A DNA stretch of 64,000 nucleotides, taken from contig JAFABV010000002.1 of assembly GCA_023425865.1 (NCBI GenBank), forward strand, positions 62,001 through 126,000, read 5' to 3'. The DNA is from Bacteroidota bacterium (GTDB taxonomy: Bacteria; Bacteroidota; Bacteroidia; Bacteroidales; Bacteroidaceae). The first letter of the stretch is position 1. Each line of letters starts with the position of its first letter. Below the pieces are notes generated by a model. That model saw only the letters and a program-made list of their open reading frames with translations. It was not told the DNA's origin and did not search any database. This document shows, piece by piece, positions 17,876 through 25,081 of this stretch. A program made the position numbers and the translations under genes.

Positions 17876-18622
17876 CTAATCGGCTTCGTAAACCGCCTTT
17901 ACGGTGATACTGGCCACCTTCTCTTTCTTGTCGGTGTTGAAGGTGCCGCCCCAGCTGTAGTCTTCGTTGCTGTTCTTGCCCACAATCTGGAAGACGCCCA
18001 TCGATGACGACCTCAGATTGCCCACTTTGGCATCGCAGCCCTTGGCGATGGTCTTGGCCCGTTCCAGCGCGTTGGTGCCGGCGTCGTGCAGCATTTCCAT
18101 CTTCAGGTCGTTGAGGCGCGTATAATAATAGAGCGGCGCGTTGCTGCTAAAGCTGAGGCCGCGGCTGTAGAGCTCGGAGATTTTCTGGTACACCTTCTCT
18201 ACGGCAGCCACCTGAGTGGAGCTTACGGTCAGGGTCTGTGAGGCTGAGAAGCCGTTGTTGACGGTGATGTAACGCTGCTGCTGGTTGTCGTAGAAGCTCT
18301 TGGTGAGCTCGTCGACGCTGGCGCTGCCGGTGGTGATGGCACTGTCGGGGATGCCGCTTTGGCGGAGGTAGCGGGCCACTTCGCCCTTGGTTTTCTCGAA
18401 TGTCTGGAAGGCTTCGCTGCGTGTGGCGGCCTCGCCGTTTACGTTGATGTTCCACACAATGAGGTCGCTGGTAATCTCTTTCTCGGCCATACCGGTGACG
18501 GAAATAGTCGACGGGCTCTCACGGAAGTGGGTGAAGCCTCTGCCCAACAGCCAGCATCCGGCTACAATGGCGATGGAGACAATGGCGGTGACGGCGAGTT
18601 TGGTTTTGCGAATGGATTCCAT
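17876..18622 (-). CDS. SIMPL-domain membrane-anchored protein
   Basis: 248 residues with the start at 18620-18622 (MESIRKTK). One N-terminal membrane helix (about residues 9-28) is followed by a periplasmic SIMPL domain (DUF541): SISVTGMAEKEITSDLIVWNINVN near the start and KEKVASITVKAVYEAD at the end. SIMPL proteins in other organisms are linked to oxidative-stress or signalling roles, but no activity is known for this form. Possible longer starts upstream overlap the Dps 5' region and lack a signal-like N-terminus. Its promoter overlaps the divergent space with dps. Confidence 0.9.
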   Translation of the reverse strand: MESIRKTKLAVTAIVSIAIVAGCWLLGRGFTHFRESPSTISVTGMAEKEITSDLIVWNINVNGEAATRSEAFQTFEKTKGEVARYLRQSGIPDSAITTGSASVDELTKSFYDNQQQRYITVNNGFSASQTLTVSSTQVAAVEKVYQKISELYSRGLSFSSNAPLYYYTRLNDLKMEMLHDAGTNALERAKTIAKGCDAKVGNLRSSSMGVFQIVGKNSNEDYSWGGTFNTDKKEKVASITVKAVYEAD

Positions 18623-18655
18623 AGGCTCGATGGTTTGATGGTTAGACGAATGGTG

Positions 18656-18686
18656 CAAATATAGGCGAAAAAGGCTGATATGGCAA
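18656..18686 (-). promoter_or_regulatory. Promoter of the SIMPL gene
   Basis: On the minus strand TTGC (18683-18686) and TATATTTG (18656-18663) are 19 bases apart. The ATG lies about 34 bases downstream of the -7 box. Confidence 0.7.
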
Positions 18687-18925
18687 GTGCGGGATGAGTT
18701 AAAATACAATAATTCGACGATGATGTTAACTGGGGCTGGGCGGGAAGTGGCTTTTTGGTGGTAGATGTTTTGCTGTGGCATAGTGCGTTAGTATTCAGTA
18801 GATTAGGTCTGGATATAGAGTTCTTCAATAGGGAAATTGATTTTAGCTGTTGTGGGATAGCCATTTCTTTACTTACTTTGCAGTGTGACAAGAAAACAAG
18901 AGTATTAACGCTAAAATTGAGAGAT

Positions 18926-19414
18926 ATGAGAACAATAGATTATTTAGGCTTAGACGAAAAGAAAGTACAACGTGTGGTGCAGGGATTGTCGGTGTTGCTG
19001 GCCGACCTTCAGGTATATTACGCTAACCTGCGTGGCTTCCATTGGAATGTCACCGGACCGCAGTTTTTCATTCTGCATGCCAAGTACGAGGAGCTATACA
19101 ACGACATAGCCGGCAAGGTGGATGAGGTGGCTGAGCGTATTTTGCAGCTCGGTGGCGTGCCCGAGAGCCGTTACAGCGTGTATCTGCAGGTGTCGGAGGT
19201 GGGCGAAGAGGCCCTGAGCGGCGATGCCCAGGAGGCTCTCTTGCAGTTGCTTAATACCTACAAGACACTCATCGCCCGTGAGCGCGACATCGTGGCGGCT
19301 GCCTCCGAGGCCGGCGACGAGAGCACGGTGGCACTGCTGAGCGACTTCCTCAAGCAGCAGGAGAAGACCGTTTGGATGCTCGTTGCGCTCAGCGACAGCC
19401 ACGCGGGTAAGTAA
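18926..19414 (+). CDS. dps: Dps-family ferritin-like DNA protection protein
   Basis: 162 residues from the ATG at 18926 (MRTIDYLGLDEKK), matching normal Dps length; upstream in-frame ATGs give a non-conserved extension. The ferroxidase ligands are visible in RGFHWNVTGPQFFILHAKYEELYNDIAGKVDEVAERI (His, Asp, Glu spacing as in Dps), quoted here in overlapping part as RGFHWNVTG and YNDIAGKVDEVAERI. It should oxidise ferrous iron with peroxide, store the ferric core in a 12-mer and shield DNA. TTACTTTG at 18873-18880 is a probable -7 box. The superoxide reductase and MsrBA nearby share an oxidative-stress theme. Confidence 0.95.
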   Translation: MRTIDYLGLDEKKVQRVVQGLSVLLADLQVYYANLRGFHWNVTGPQFFILHAKYEELYNDIAGKVDEVAERILQLGGVPESRYSVYLQVSEVGEEALSGDAQEALLQLLNTYKTLIARERDIVAAASEAGDESTVALLSDFLKQQEKTVWMLVALSDSHAGK

Positions 19415-19464
19415 CAAGGGCGTCGCTTTCTCAGGTGACGGCAGGGCTTAGTGCCCATAACGCA

Positions 19465-19506
19465 TAAAAGCCAGTCCTCCACACTTGGTGTGGGAGACTG
19501 GCTTTA
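19465..19506. terminator. Bidirectional terminator between dps and tyrS
   Basis: AAAGCCAGTC...CCACAC pairs with GTGTGG...GACTGGCTTT around a four-base loop, with one bulged position. Short A and T runs flank it on both sides, so it can end both the plus-strand dps and the minus-strand tyrS transcripts. Confidence 0.88.
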
Positions 19507-19530
19507 GCTATGTCGATATGACGCTGTGGC

Positions 19531-20829
19531 TTACTTGACAGTGATGAGGAAGTAGTTCTTCTTGCCCTTCTGTACCAAGAGGTACTTGCCGTCGATGAGG
19601 TCATCGGCAGTGACGGTCTGGTCGAAAGCGTTGAGTTTCTCCTTGTTGAGGCTCACGCCGCCGCCCTTTACCATCTTGCGCATCTCGCCCTTGCTGGGGA
19701 AGATGTCCCAGCCGTCTTGGCAGAAGAGGTCGATGGCGGTGCCGCCGAGCAGGTCTTTTGGCAGTTCAAAGTGAGGCACATCCTTAAAGACATCGTTGAG
19801 CGTAGCCTCGTCGAGCTGTGCCAGTTCGTCCTTGGTGGCCTTGCCGAAAAGGATGTTAGAGGCGGCGATGGCCATGTCGAGGTCTTCCTGCGAGTGTACC
19901 ATCACGGTAACTTCTTCGGCCAGACGTCGCTGCAGTACGCGGCGGCCGGGGTCTTGGCGATGCTCTTCGACGAGGGCGTTGATGGTGGGCTCATCGAGGT
20001 CGGTGAAGATCTTGATGTAGCGTTCGGCGTCGTCGTCGGTGACATTGAGCCAGAACTGGTAGAAGGCGTAAGGCGTGGTGCGGTTGCGGTCGAGCCAGAT
20101 ATTGCCGCTCTCGGTCTTGCCAAACTTCTTGCCGTCGGCTTTGGTGATGAGCGGACAGGTGATGCAAAACACTTCCACATCGTTGCCTAAGGTGCGGTGG
20201 ATAAGCTCCGTACCGGTGGTCATGTTACCCCACTGGTCGTTGCCGCCGAGCTGCAGGCGCACGCCATACTTCTCATATTGGTACAGGAAGTCGTAGCCTT
20301 GCAGCAGCTGGTAGGTGAACTCGGTGAAGCTCAGGCCGTCGCGCGCTGTGCCGTTGAGGCGCTGCTGTACGCTGTCTTTGGCCATCATGTAGTTGACGGT
20401 GATGTGTTTGCCCACGGTACGGGCGAAGTCGAGGAAGGTGAAATCCTTCATCCAGTCGTAGTTGTTCACCATTTCGGCCTTGTTGGGCTCGGTGCCGTCG
20501 AAGTCGAGGAACTTGGATACCTGCTTCTTGATGGCCTCCTGGTTATGGTAGAGCGTGTCGGTGTCGAGCAAGTTGCGCTCCTGGCTCTTGCCCGAGGGGT
20601 CGCCTATCATACCTGTGGCACCGCCTACGAGCAGATAGGGCTTGTGTCCGCAGCGTTGCAGGTGGCGCAGCATCATGATGCCGCAGAGATGGCCAATGTG
20701 CAGGGAGTCGGCCGTGGGGTCGGTGCCCAGATAAGCCGATGTCATGTGCTGCATGAGGTATTCCTCAGTGCCCGGCATGATCTGTGCCAGCATACCACGC
20801 CATTTCAGTTCTTCAACAAAGTTTTTCAT
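19531..20829 (-). CDS. tyrS: Tyrosine--tRNA ligase
   Basis: A 432-residue class I aminoacyl-tRNA synthetase. The start at 20827-20829 (MKNFVEELKWRGM) fits the family; an ATG seven codons upstream is less likely. HIGH is present as LHIGHL (about residue 48), the KMSKS loop as KFGKTE (about residue 235), and a C-terminal S4-like RNA-binding domain occupies the last 80 residues. It is the last gene of the DUF4271-hemD-rnpA-yidD-tyrS run and ends at a strong bidirectional terminator. Confidence 0.97.
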   Translation of the reverse strand: MKNFVEELKWRGMLAQIMPGTEEYLMQHMTSAYLGTDPTADSLHIGHLCGIMMLRHLQRCGHKPYLLVGGATGMIGDPSGKSQERNLLDTDTLYHNQEAIKKQVSKFLDFDGTEPNKAEMVNNYDWMKDFTFLDFARTVGKHITVNYMMAKDSVQQRLNGTARDGLSFTEFTYQLLQGYDFLYQYEKYGVRLQLGGNDQWGNMTTGTELIHRTLGNDVEVFCITCPLITKADGKKFGKTESGNIWLDRNRTTPYAFYQFWLNVTDDDAERYIKIFTDLDEPTINALVEEHRQDPGRRVLQRRLAEEVTVMVHSQEDLDMAIAASNILFGKATKDELAQLDEATLNDVFKDVPHFELPKDLLGGTAIDLFCQDGWDIFPSKGEMRKMVKGGGVSLNKEKLNAFDQTVTADDLIDGKYLLVQKGKKNYFLITVK

Positions 20830-20914
20830 TTTGTCTGTTTTGGTTTGCAAACCTGCCTGTTATGGTGGCAGGGGTGTGAAGCATATTATGTTATTGGGGC
20901 GCCTTACGGACAAC

Positions 20915-21166
20915 TTACGGCACCGGATCGTATCCGCTGCCACCCCATGGGTTGCATCTTAATATCCGCCAGATGGCCAGCAGCAGCCCCTTGATGGGTC
21001 CATGTTTCAGAATAGCCTGTCGGGCATACTCTGAGCAGGTGGGGGTGAAGCGGCATGAGGGCGGCGTATAGGGAGTGATAAATTTCTGGTAGAACACGAT
21101 GGGCTGTACCAAAAGCCAGGCCAATGCGCGCGAGAGGGCGAGGAGGATACGCTTGAGCGTTTGCAT
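20915..21166 (-). CDS. yidD: Membrane protein insertion efficiency factor
   Basis: An 83-residue YidD protein that assists YidC-dependent membrane insertion. The conserved core is visible: YQKFITPYTPPSCRFTPTCSEYA with its three cysteines, followed by RILRCNPWGGSGYDPVP. A hydrophobic N-terminal amphipathic stretch precedes it. It begins six bases after the rnpA stop, as in most bacteria, so the two are translationally linked. Confidence 0.97.
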   Translation of the reverse strand: MQTLKRILLALSRALAWLLVQPIVFYQKFITPYTPPSCRFTPTCSEYARQAILKHGPIKGLLLAIWRILRCNPWGGSGYDPVP

Positions 21167-21172
21167 GTGGGG

Positions 21173-21616
21173 TCACTCGTTAGAAGTTTCCGCCAACTTG
21201 ATGGCAGGCGTTGCAAGCTTTTCGTCTACTCTCTTGAGCAAGTTGAGCACTTTGCTCTCCACCTCTTTGGTGCCGCGCAACTTGGTGTCAAGCCACACAA
21301 AGGCCATGATTACGGGTTTGTCGGCGACGATGCCCTTGTGTTTGCGATAGGCTTCCCGTACCTGACGTTTGACGAGATTGCGTTTCACGGCACGCTTGAA
21401 ACATCGTTTGGGAACGCTGATCAGTATCTTGGCTTGCGGCTTCTGCGTCGCCGTGTCTTCTGCCATGGGCTTGTCGGTATCCTCTATCGGCAGGAACACA
21501 ACCCTCAGAGGGAAAGCCGACATCGATTGGCTGTGGCCTCCCTGAAAGAGTTTGTCGATTAGCTTCTTGCTGTATAGACGCTCTTCTTTGCTCAGTGTGG
21601 CAGGGTATTCTGACAT
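21173..21616 (-). CDS. rnpA: Ribonuclease P protein component
   Basis: A 147-residue protein subunit of RNase P, which trims tRNA 5' leaders. The RNR signature helix is present as KRAVKRNLVKRQVREAYR. The N-terminal SKEERLYSKKLIDKLF motif is typical of Bacteroidetes homologues, and an insertion rich in Asp, Thr and Gln sits around residues 45-60. It lies between hemD and yidD on the same strand. Confidence 0.97.
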   Translation of the reverse strand: MSEYPATLSKEERLYSKKLIDKLFQGGHSQSMSAFPLRVVFLPIEDTDKPMAEDTATQKPQAKILISVPKRCFKRAVKRNLVKRQVREAYRKHKGIVADKPVIMAFVWLDTKLRGTKEVESKVLNLLKRVDEKLATPAIKLAETSNE

Positions 21617-21652
21617 CAGGTTGATGGCTGGCTTGGCAATGGCGGTGGCGCC

Positions 21653-22411
21653 TTAGGCTTTCTTTTTGTTCTCGGCCTTCAGGAAATCGCTCAGGGCACT
21701 CACCATCGACGGATGCTCTTTGGTGCCGGCAATGAGCGCTAAAGGCAGTTTGGCTTCCTCGATGGCCTTACCTGTAGCCGGGCCAAAAGCACCGAGCTTG
21801 AACGAGCCGTCCTTGAGATTAGGGAATGCCTCAGACACATAGTTCACGCCGGTGGGGGTTGAGAAAATCAGCATATCGTAATCGAAGTTCTTGATTTCTT
21901 CCTCCGTGAAGTTATTGCTCAGCGTGCGGTACATGGTGCACTCGGTGTGCTGCAGCCCCTTGGCGTCGAGTTTGTCTTTGATATCGTCGTTGTGAACATT
22001 GCTCAGGGGAATGAGATACTTCTCTCCCTTGTGCTTAACCATCGACGGAATGAGGTCGTCAATCTTTCCCGTAGTGCCGAAGAAAATCTTGCGCTTGCGG
22101 TATTGCGTGTATTTTTGAATATAAAGAGAGATGGTCTCGGTGACGCAGAAGTACTTCATCTCCTCGGGAATGGTGAGGCGCAACTCCTTGGCGAGCTGGA
22201 AGAAAAAGTCGATGGCATGACGTGAGGTGAACACGACGGCGGTGTGAGAAAGGATGCTCACTTTTTGCTGGCGAAACTCTTTTGCGGTCAAACCCTCTAC
22301 CTTGATGAATGGGCGGAACACTATTTCAACCCCGAACTCTTTTTCGATGTCGTAATAAGGAGATTTCTCGTTAGCCGGTTTAGGCTGGGATATCATAATC
22401 TTCTTAATCAT
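21653..22411 (-). CDS. hemD: Uroporphyrinogen-III synthase
   Basis: A 252-residue HemD-fold protein that would cyclise and invert ring D of hydroxymethylbilane in tetrapyrrole synthesis. Sequence conservation in this family is low; supporting features are AVVFTSRHAIDFFF, the C-terminal FDYDMLIFSTPTGVNYV and the FGPATGKAIEEAKLP region. The position between DUF4271 and rnpA is the usual Bacteroidetes context. No other heme genes are in the window. Confidence 0.9.
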   Translation of the reverse strand: MIKKIMISQPKPANEKSPYYDIEKEFGVEIVFRPFIKVEGLTAKEFRQQKVSILSHTAVVFTSRHAIDFFFQLAKELRLTIPEEMKYFCVTETISLYIQKYTQYRKRKIFFGTTGKIDDLIPSMVKHKGEKYLIPLSNVHNDDIKDKLDAKGLQHTECTMYRTLSNNFTEEEIKNFDYDMLIFSTPTGVNYVSEAFPNLKDGSFKLGAFGPATGKAIEEAKLPLALIAGTKEHPSMVSALSDFLKAENKKKA

Positions 22412-22418
22412 CTTTGTC

Positions 22419-23447
22419 TTAAAAATTTATTTTCAAATAATTATCCGTCAACACCAAGACGCCCCAAAGAGCACCTAAGGGCATCGCTTCAAGTGAACAA
22501 AAGTACAAAAAACTCTGCAGAAAGAAGCCGTTTCGATGGAAAAATATAAGATAGCTTTTGTAAAAAGACAGCAACTTGCCCAAGGCTATGACAACCAAGG
22601 CCAGAACTACCCCACTTTCAACCGATAAGTCGAAGTATACCAGCAACAAAACCAAGGGGAAAAAAGAGATACCTTCCATGGATGTGAGGAAGAGTTCCGC
22701 CTTCAGCCATTGTTCATTTTTTTTTCTATCAAAAAACACCCATCCCACGATGGAATAGAGCAAAGCCTTGACCAGAAAATAAGCTGCGAAAATGCCGGTA
22801 TTGATGGCTATGAGCTGGTAGTGGGGTATGGTGAAGGTAGCCCCGTGGGTGTCACGGGTGTAGAAAAAGAAGATCAGGGCCGATAGCAGACAGGTCTGCA
22901 AGACGAGAAACAGCTGGAATCGCAATTCGTTGCCAGTCTCCGGGTATCCTGCGCTATCCTCGCGTTGCTTGCGGAAAAAATATTTAATTTGGCGAAGAAG
23001 GAAGTTGCCTGCCCGGGAAATGGCTACGGTGCCAATCATGAAGCATATCAGGAGAATGGAGGTGATGAGGTCGTCGCCGGCAATGGAGTAGGGTACGGGG
23101 TCGCCTGCCACGCCTTGCCTGTAGTATGCCATTTCGGGGCGGTATACCGAGTCGGGCTGTACCAGTGACCGTGAGTGGTACATGGGTTTGTTGAGCGAGG
23201 CCTCCCCTATGCTGTCCACGCGTGTTGTGGGTGTGCGCATGGGGTTATGTCTCTGGCTCCAGTCCACTTGCTCAAACTTGATATTCGCCCTGATGGCAGA
23301 GTCTTGCTGCCAGGGCGTTGCTGTTTTGGGCAGCCATCTCAGGATTTGTTCTGGTGTCAATGGTCCTGTGTGGCGCATACTCGCTGCCTGGCCAGAAGTA
23401 GTCAGGACATCGGTAGAGGGCGAGGTTATGGAGTCTTGCTGTAGCAT
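22419..23447 (-). CDS. DUF4271 membrane protein
   Basis: 342 residues. The N-terminal 120 residues are polar and Ser/Thr/Gln-rich. At least six membrane helices follow between about residues 125 and 340. It matches DUF4271, a Bacteroidetes family of unknown function usually encoded next to hemD, as here with a seven-base gap. Its product may affect heme synthesis or envelope biogenesis, but nothing in the sequence shows which. Confidence 0.9.
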   Translation of the reverse strand: MLQQDSITSPSTDVLTTSGQAASMRHTGPLTPEQILRWLPKTATPWQQDSAIRANIKFEQVDWSQRHNPMRTPTTRVDSIGEASLNKPMYHSRSLVQPDSVYRPEMAYYRQGVAGDPVPYSIAGDDLITSILLICFMIGTVAISRAGNFLLRQIKYFFRKQREDSAGYPETGNELRFQLFLVLQTCLLSALIFFFYTRDTHGATFTIPHYQLIAINTGIFAAYFLVKALLYSIVGWVFFDRKKNEQWLKAELFLTSMEGISFFPLVLLLVYFDLSVESGVVLALVVIALGKLLSFYKSYLIFFHRNGFFLQSFLYFCSLEAMPLGALWGVLVLTDNYLKINF

Positions 23448-23457
23448 TATGGTTGAT

Positions 23458-23480
23458 GGCTTGCGGGGTTACCGCAAGCC
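23458..23480. terminator. Perfect hairpin between metK and DUF4271
   Basis: GGCTTGCGG and CCGCAAGCC form a perfect nine-base stem with a five-base loop. No T run follows on either strand. It may still end metK transcription or stabilise the downstream message. Confidence 0.45.
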
Positions 23481-23524
23481 ACCTGCTTTATTAGGATGAA
23501 TGTCCGATTACAACCATACGGATC

Positions 23525-24814
23525 TTATAGTCCGAAAGCTGTGCGGATAAGGTCTATCTGGTCGAGTTTCTCCCAGGTAAACAGCTCCACGGTCATGGTT
23601 TTTGTCTCGTGGTAAAGACTGGTAAAGGTCTTCTCCACCTTCTCATATTGACGTCCCATGTGTCCGTAAGCGGCTGTCTCGAAGTACATGGGCTGTCGCA
23701 ATTTCAGTCGTCGTTCGATGGCCTTGGGCCTGAGGTCGAACATCTGCTTGATTTTGTCGGCAATCTCGCCGTCGCTCATGCTGACATGGCTGCGCCCATA
23801 GGTGTTGACGTAGACGCTCACGGGCTCTGCCACGCCGATGGCATAGGCCAGCTGCACCAGCATCTCGTCGGCCACGCCGGCGGCCACCATGTTCTTGGCA
23901 ATATGGCGTGCGGCATAGGCTGCCGAACGGTCTACCTTGCTGGAGTCCTTGCCCGAGAAGGCGCCACCACCGTGTGCGCCCCTACCGCCGTAGGTGTCTA
24001 CGATAATCTTGCGGCCCGTGAGACCCGTGTCGCCGTGAGGTCCGCCAATCACAAACTTACCTGTGGGATTGACATAATACTTGATGTTGTCGTTGAACAA
24101 CGCACGCACTTTCTCACCGCATGCCTCCTTTACGCGGGGCATGAGTATGCTGATCACGTCACGGCGTATCTGTGCCAGCATGGTGTCGTCGGCCTTTTGC
24201 TGTGCCTCCTCGGTGTTGTTCTCAGGCAGAATGAAGGGGTCGTGCTGGGTAGACACCACGATATTGTCGATGCGCACAGGCTCGTTGTTGTCGTTATATT
24301 CTATCGTGACCTGACTCTTGGCGTCGGGTCTGAGATACAACATCTGCTTGCCCTCCTTGCGGATGTCGGCCAGCGTTCTCATGATGAGATGGGCCAGGTC
24401 GAGCGTGGCAGGCATATAGTTGTCGGTTTCGTTGGTGGCGTAGCCGAACATCATGCCCTGGTCTCCGGCGCCCTGCTGCTCCTCGTCGGCCCTTGACACG
24501 CCGCGGTTGATGTCGCCGCTCTGCTCATGTATGGCAGTCAGTATGCCGCATGAATTGTAGTCAAACTGGTAATCGGCTTTGGTATAGCCAATATGCTTGA
24601 TGGCGTGGCGAGCCATAGCCTGCAGGTCGATGTAGGCTTCTGAGCGCACCTCACCCATGATGACCACCTGTCCGGTGGTGACAAATGTTTCGATAGCGCA
24701 GTGTGCCTTGTCGTCGTAGGCCAAAAACTGGTCGAGCAGAGCATCGCTGATTTGGTCGCACACTTTGTCGGGATGTCCTTCCGACACGGATTCTGAAGTG
24801 AATAGATAACTCAT
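23525..24814 (-). CDS. metK: S-adenosylmethionine synthetase
   Basis: A 429-residue MetK that makes S-adenosylmethionine from methionine and ATP. Signatures are GHPDKVCDQISDALLD (residue 14 onward), the glycine-rich loop GGRGAHGGGAFSGKD and SKVDRSAAYAARHIA. The upstream leader of about 130 bases carries a SAM-II-like riboswitch, which makes feedback repression by its own product very likely. Confidence 0.97.
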   Translation of the reverse strand: MSYLFTSESVSEGHPDKVCDQISDALLDQFLAYDDKAHCAIETFVTTGQVVIMGEVRSEAYIDLQAMARHAIKHIGYTKADYQFDYNSCGILTAIHEQSGDINRGVSRADEEQQGAGDQGMMFGYATNETDNYMPATLDLAHLIMRTLADIRKEGKQMLYLRPDAKSQVTIEYNDNNEPVRIDNIVVSTQHDPFILPENNTEEAQQKADDTMLAQIRRDVISILMPRVKEACGEKVRALFNDNIKYYVNPTGKFVIGGPHGDTGLTGRKIIVDTYGGRGAHGGGAFSGKDSSKVDRSAAYAARHIAKNMVAAGVADEMLVQLAYAIGVAEPVSVYVNTYGRSHVSMSDGEIADKIKQMFDLRPKAIERRLKLRQPMYFETAAYGHMGRQYEKVEKTFTSLYHETKTMTVELFTWEKLDQIDLIRTAFGL

Positions 24815-24871
24815 TTTTCCAATACTTTTAAGTGGAAAAACACCAAATGACCGTAAAATCTGTAGGGATTT

Positions 24872-24926
24872 TGCAGTTTTAGCATTTTTTTATGTGGTTG
24901 CAAGCAGCCAAATTCTTCCACATTGA
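24872..24926 (-). promoter_or_regulatory. SAM-II-like riboswitch in the metK leader
   Basis: On the minus strand a six-base stem ATGTGG/CCACAT (24918-24923 with 24892-24897) encloses a loop with TTTGGC and TTGCAA. Downstream lies ATGCTAAAAC, and GCUAAA can pair with the loop UUUGGC to form the pseudoknot. Motif order and sequence match the SAM-II (metA) riboswitch consensus known best from Alphaproteobacteria. The 3' pseudoknot strand ends 63 bases before the start codon, further than in the classic form. Confidence 0.85.
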
Positions 24927-24949
24927 TGAACTAATTCTTTTATCGTTTG

Positions 24950-24980
24950 CAAAGTTACGCATAATTATTGAGGTGGCAAA
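24950..24980 (-). promoter_or_regulatory. metK promoter
   Basis: On the minus strand TTTG (24977-24980) and TAACTTTG (24950-24957) are 19 bases apart. The predicted transcript begins just upstream of the riboswitch. Confidence 0.85.
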
Positions 24981-25005
24981 AGAAAGCCTCTGGAATTAAT
25001 ACACA

Positions 25006-25045
25006 TTAAAAAATGAGGCCCCGCCGCATACGTCGGCGAGGCCCC
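25006..25045 (-). terminator. Intrinsic terminator of the first M16 peptidase gene
   Basis: GGCC-C-GCCG pairs with CGGC-G-GGCC around a seven-base loop. On the minus strand six T residues follow (25008-25013). It lies 36 bases past the stop codon. Confidence 0.9.
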
Positions 25046-25081
25046 ATGGCAAGTTATTGTTGTGTGTGAAGCGGCTGAAGC

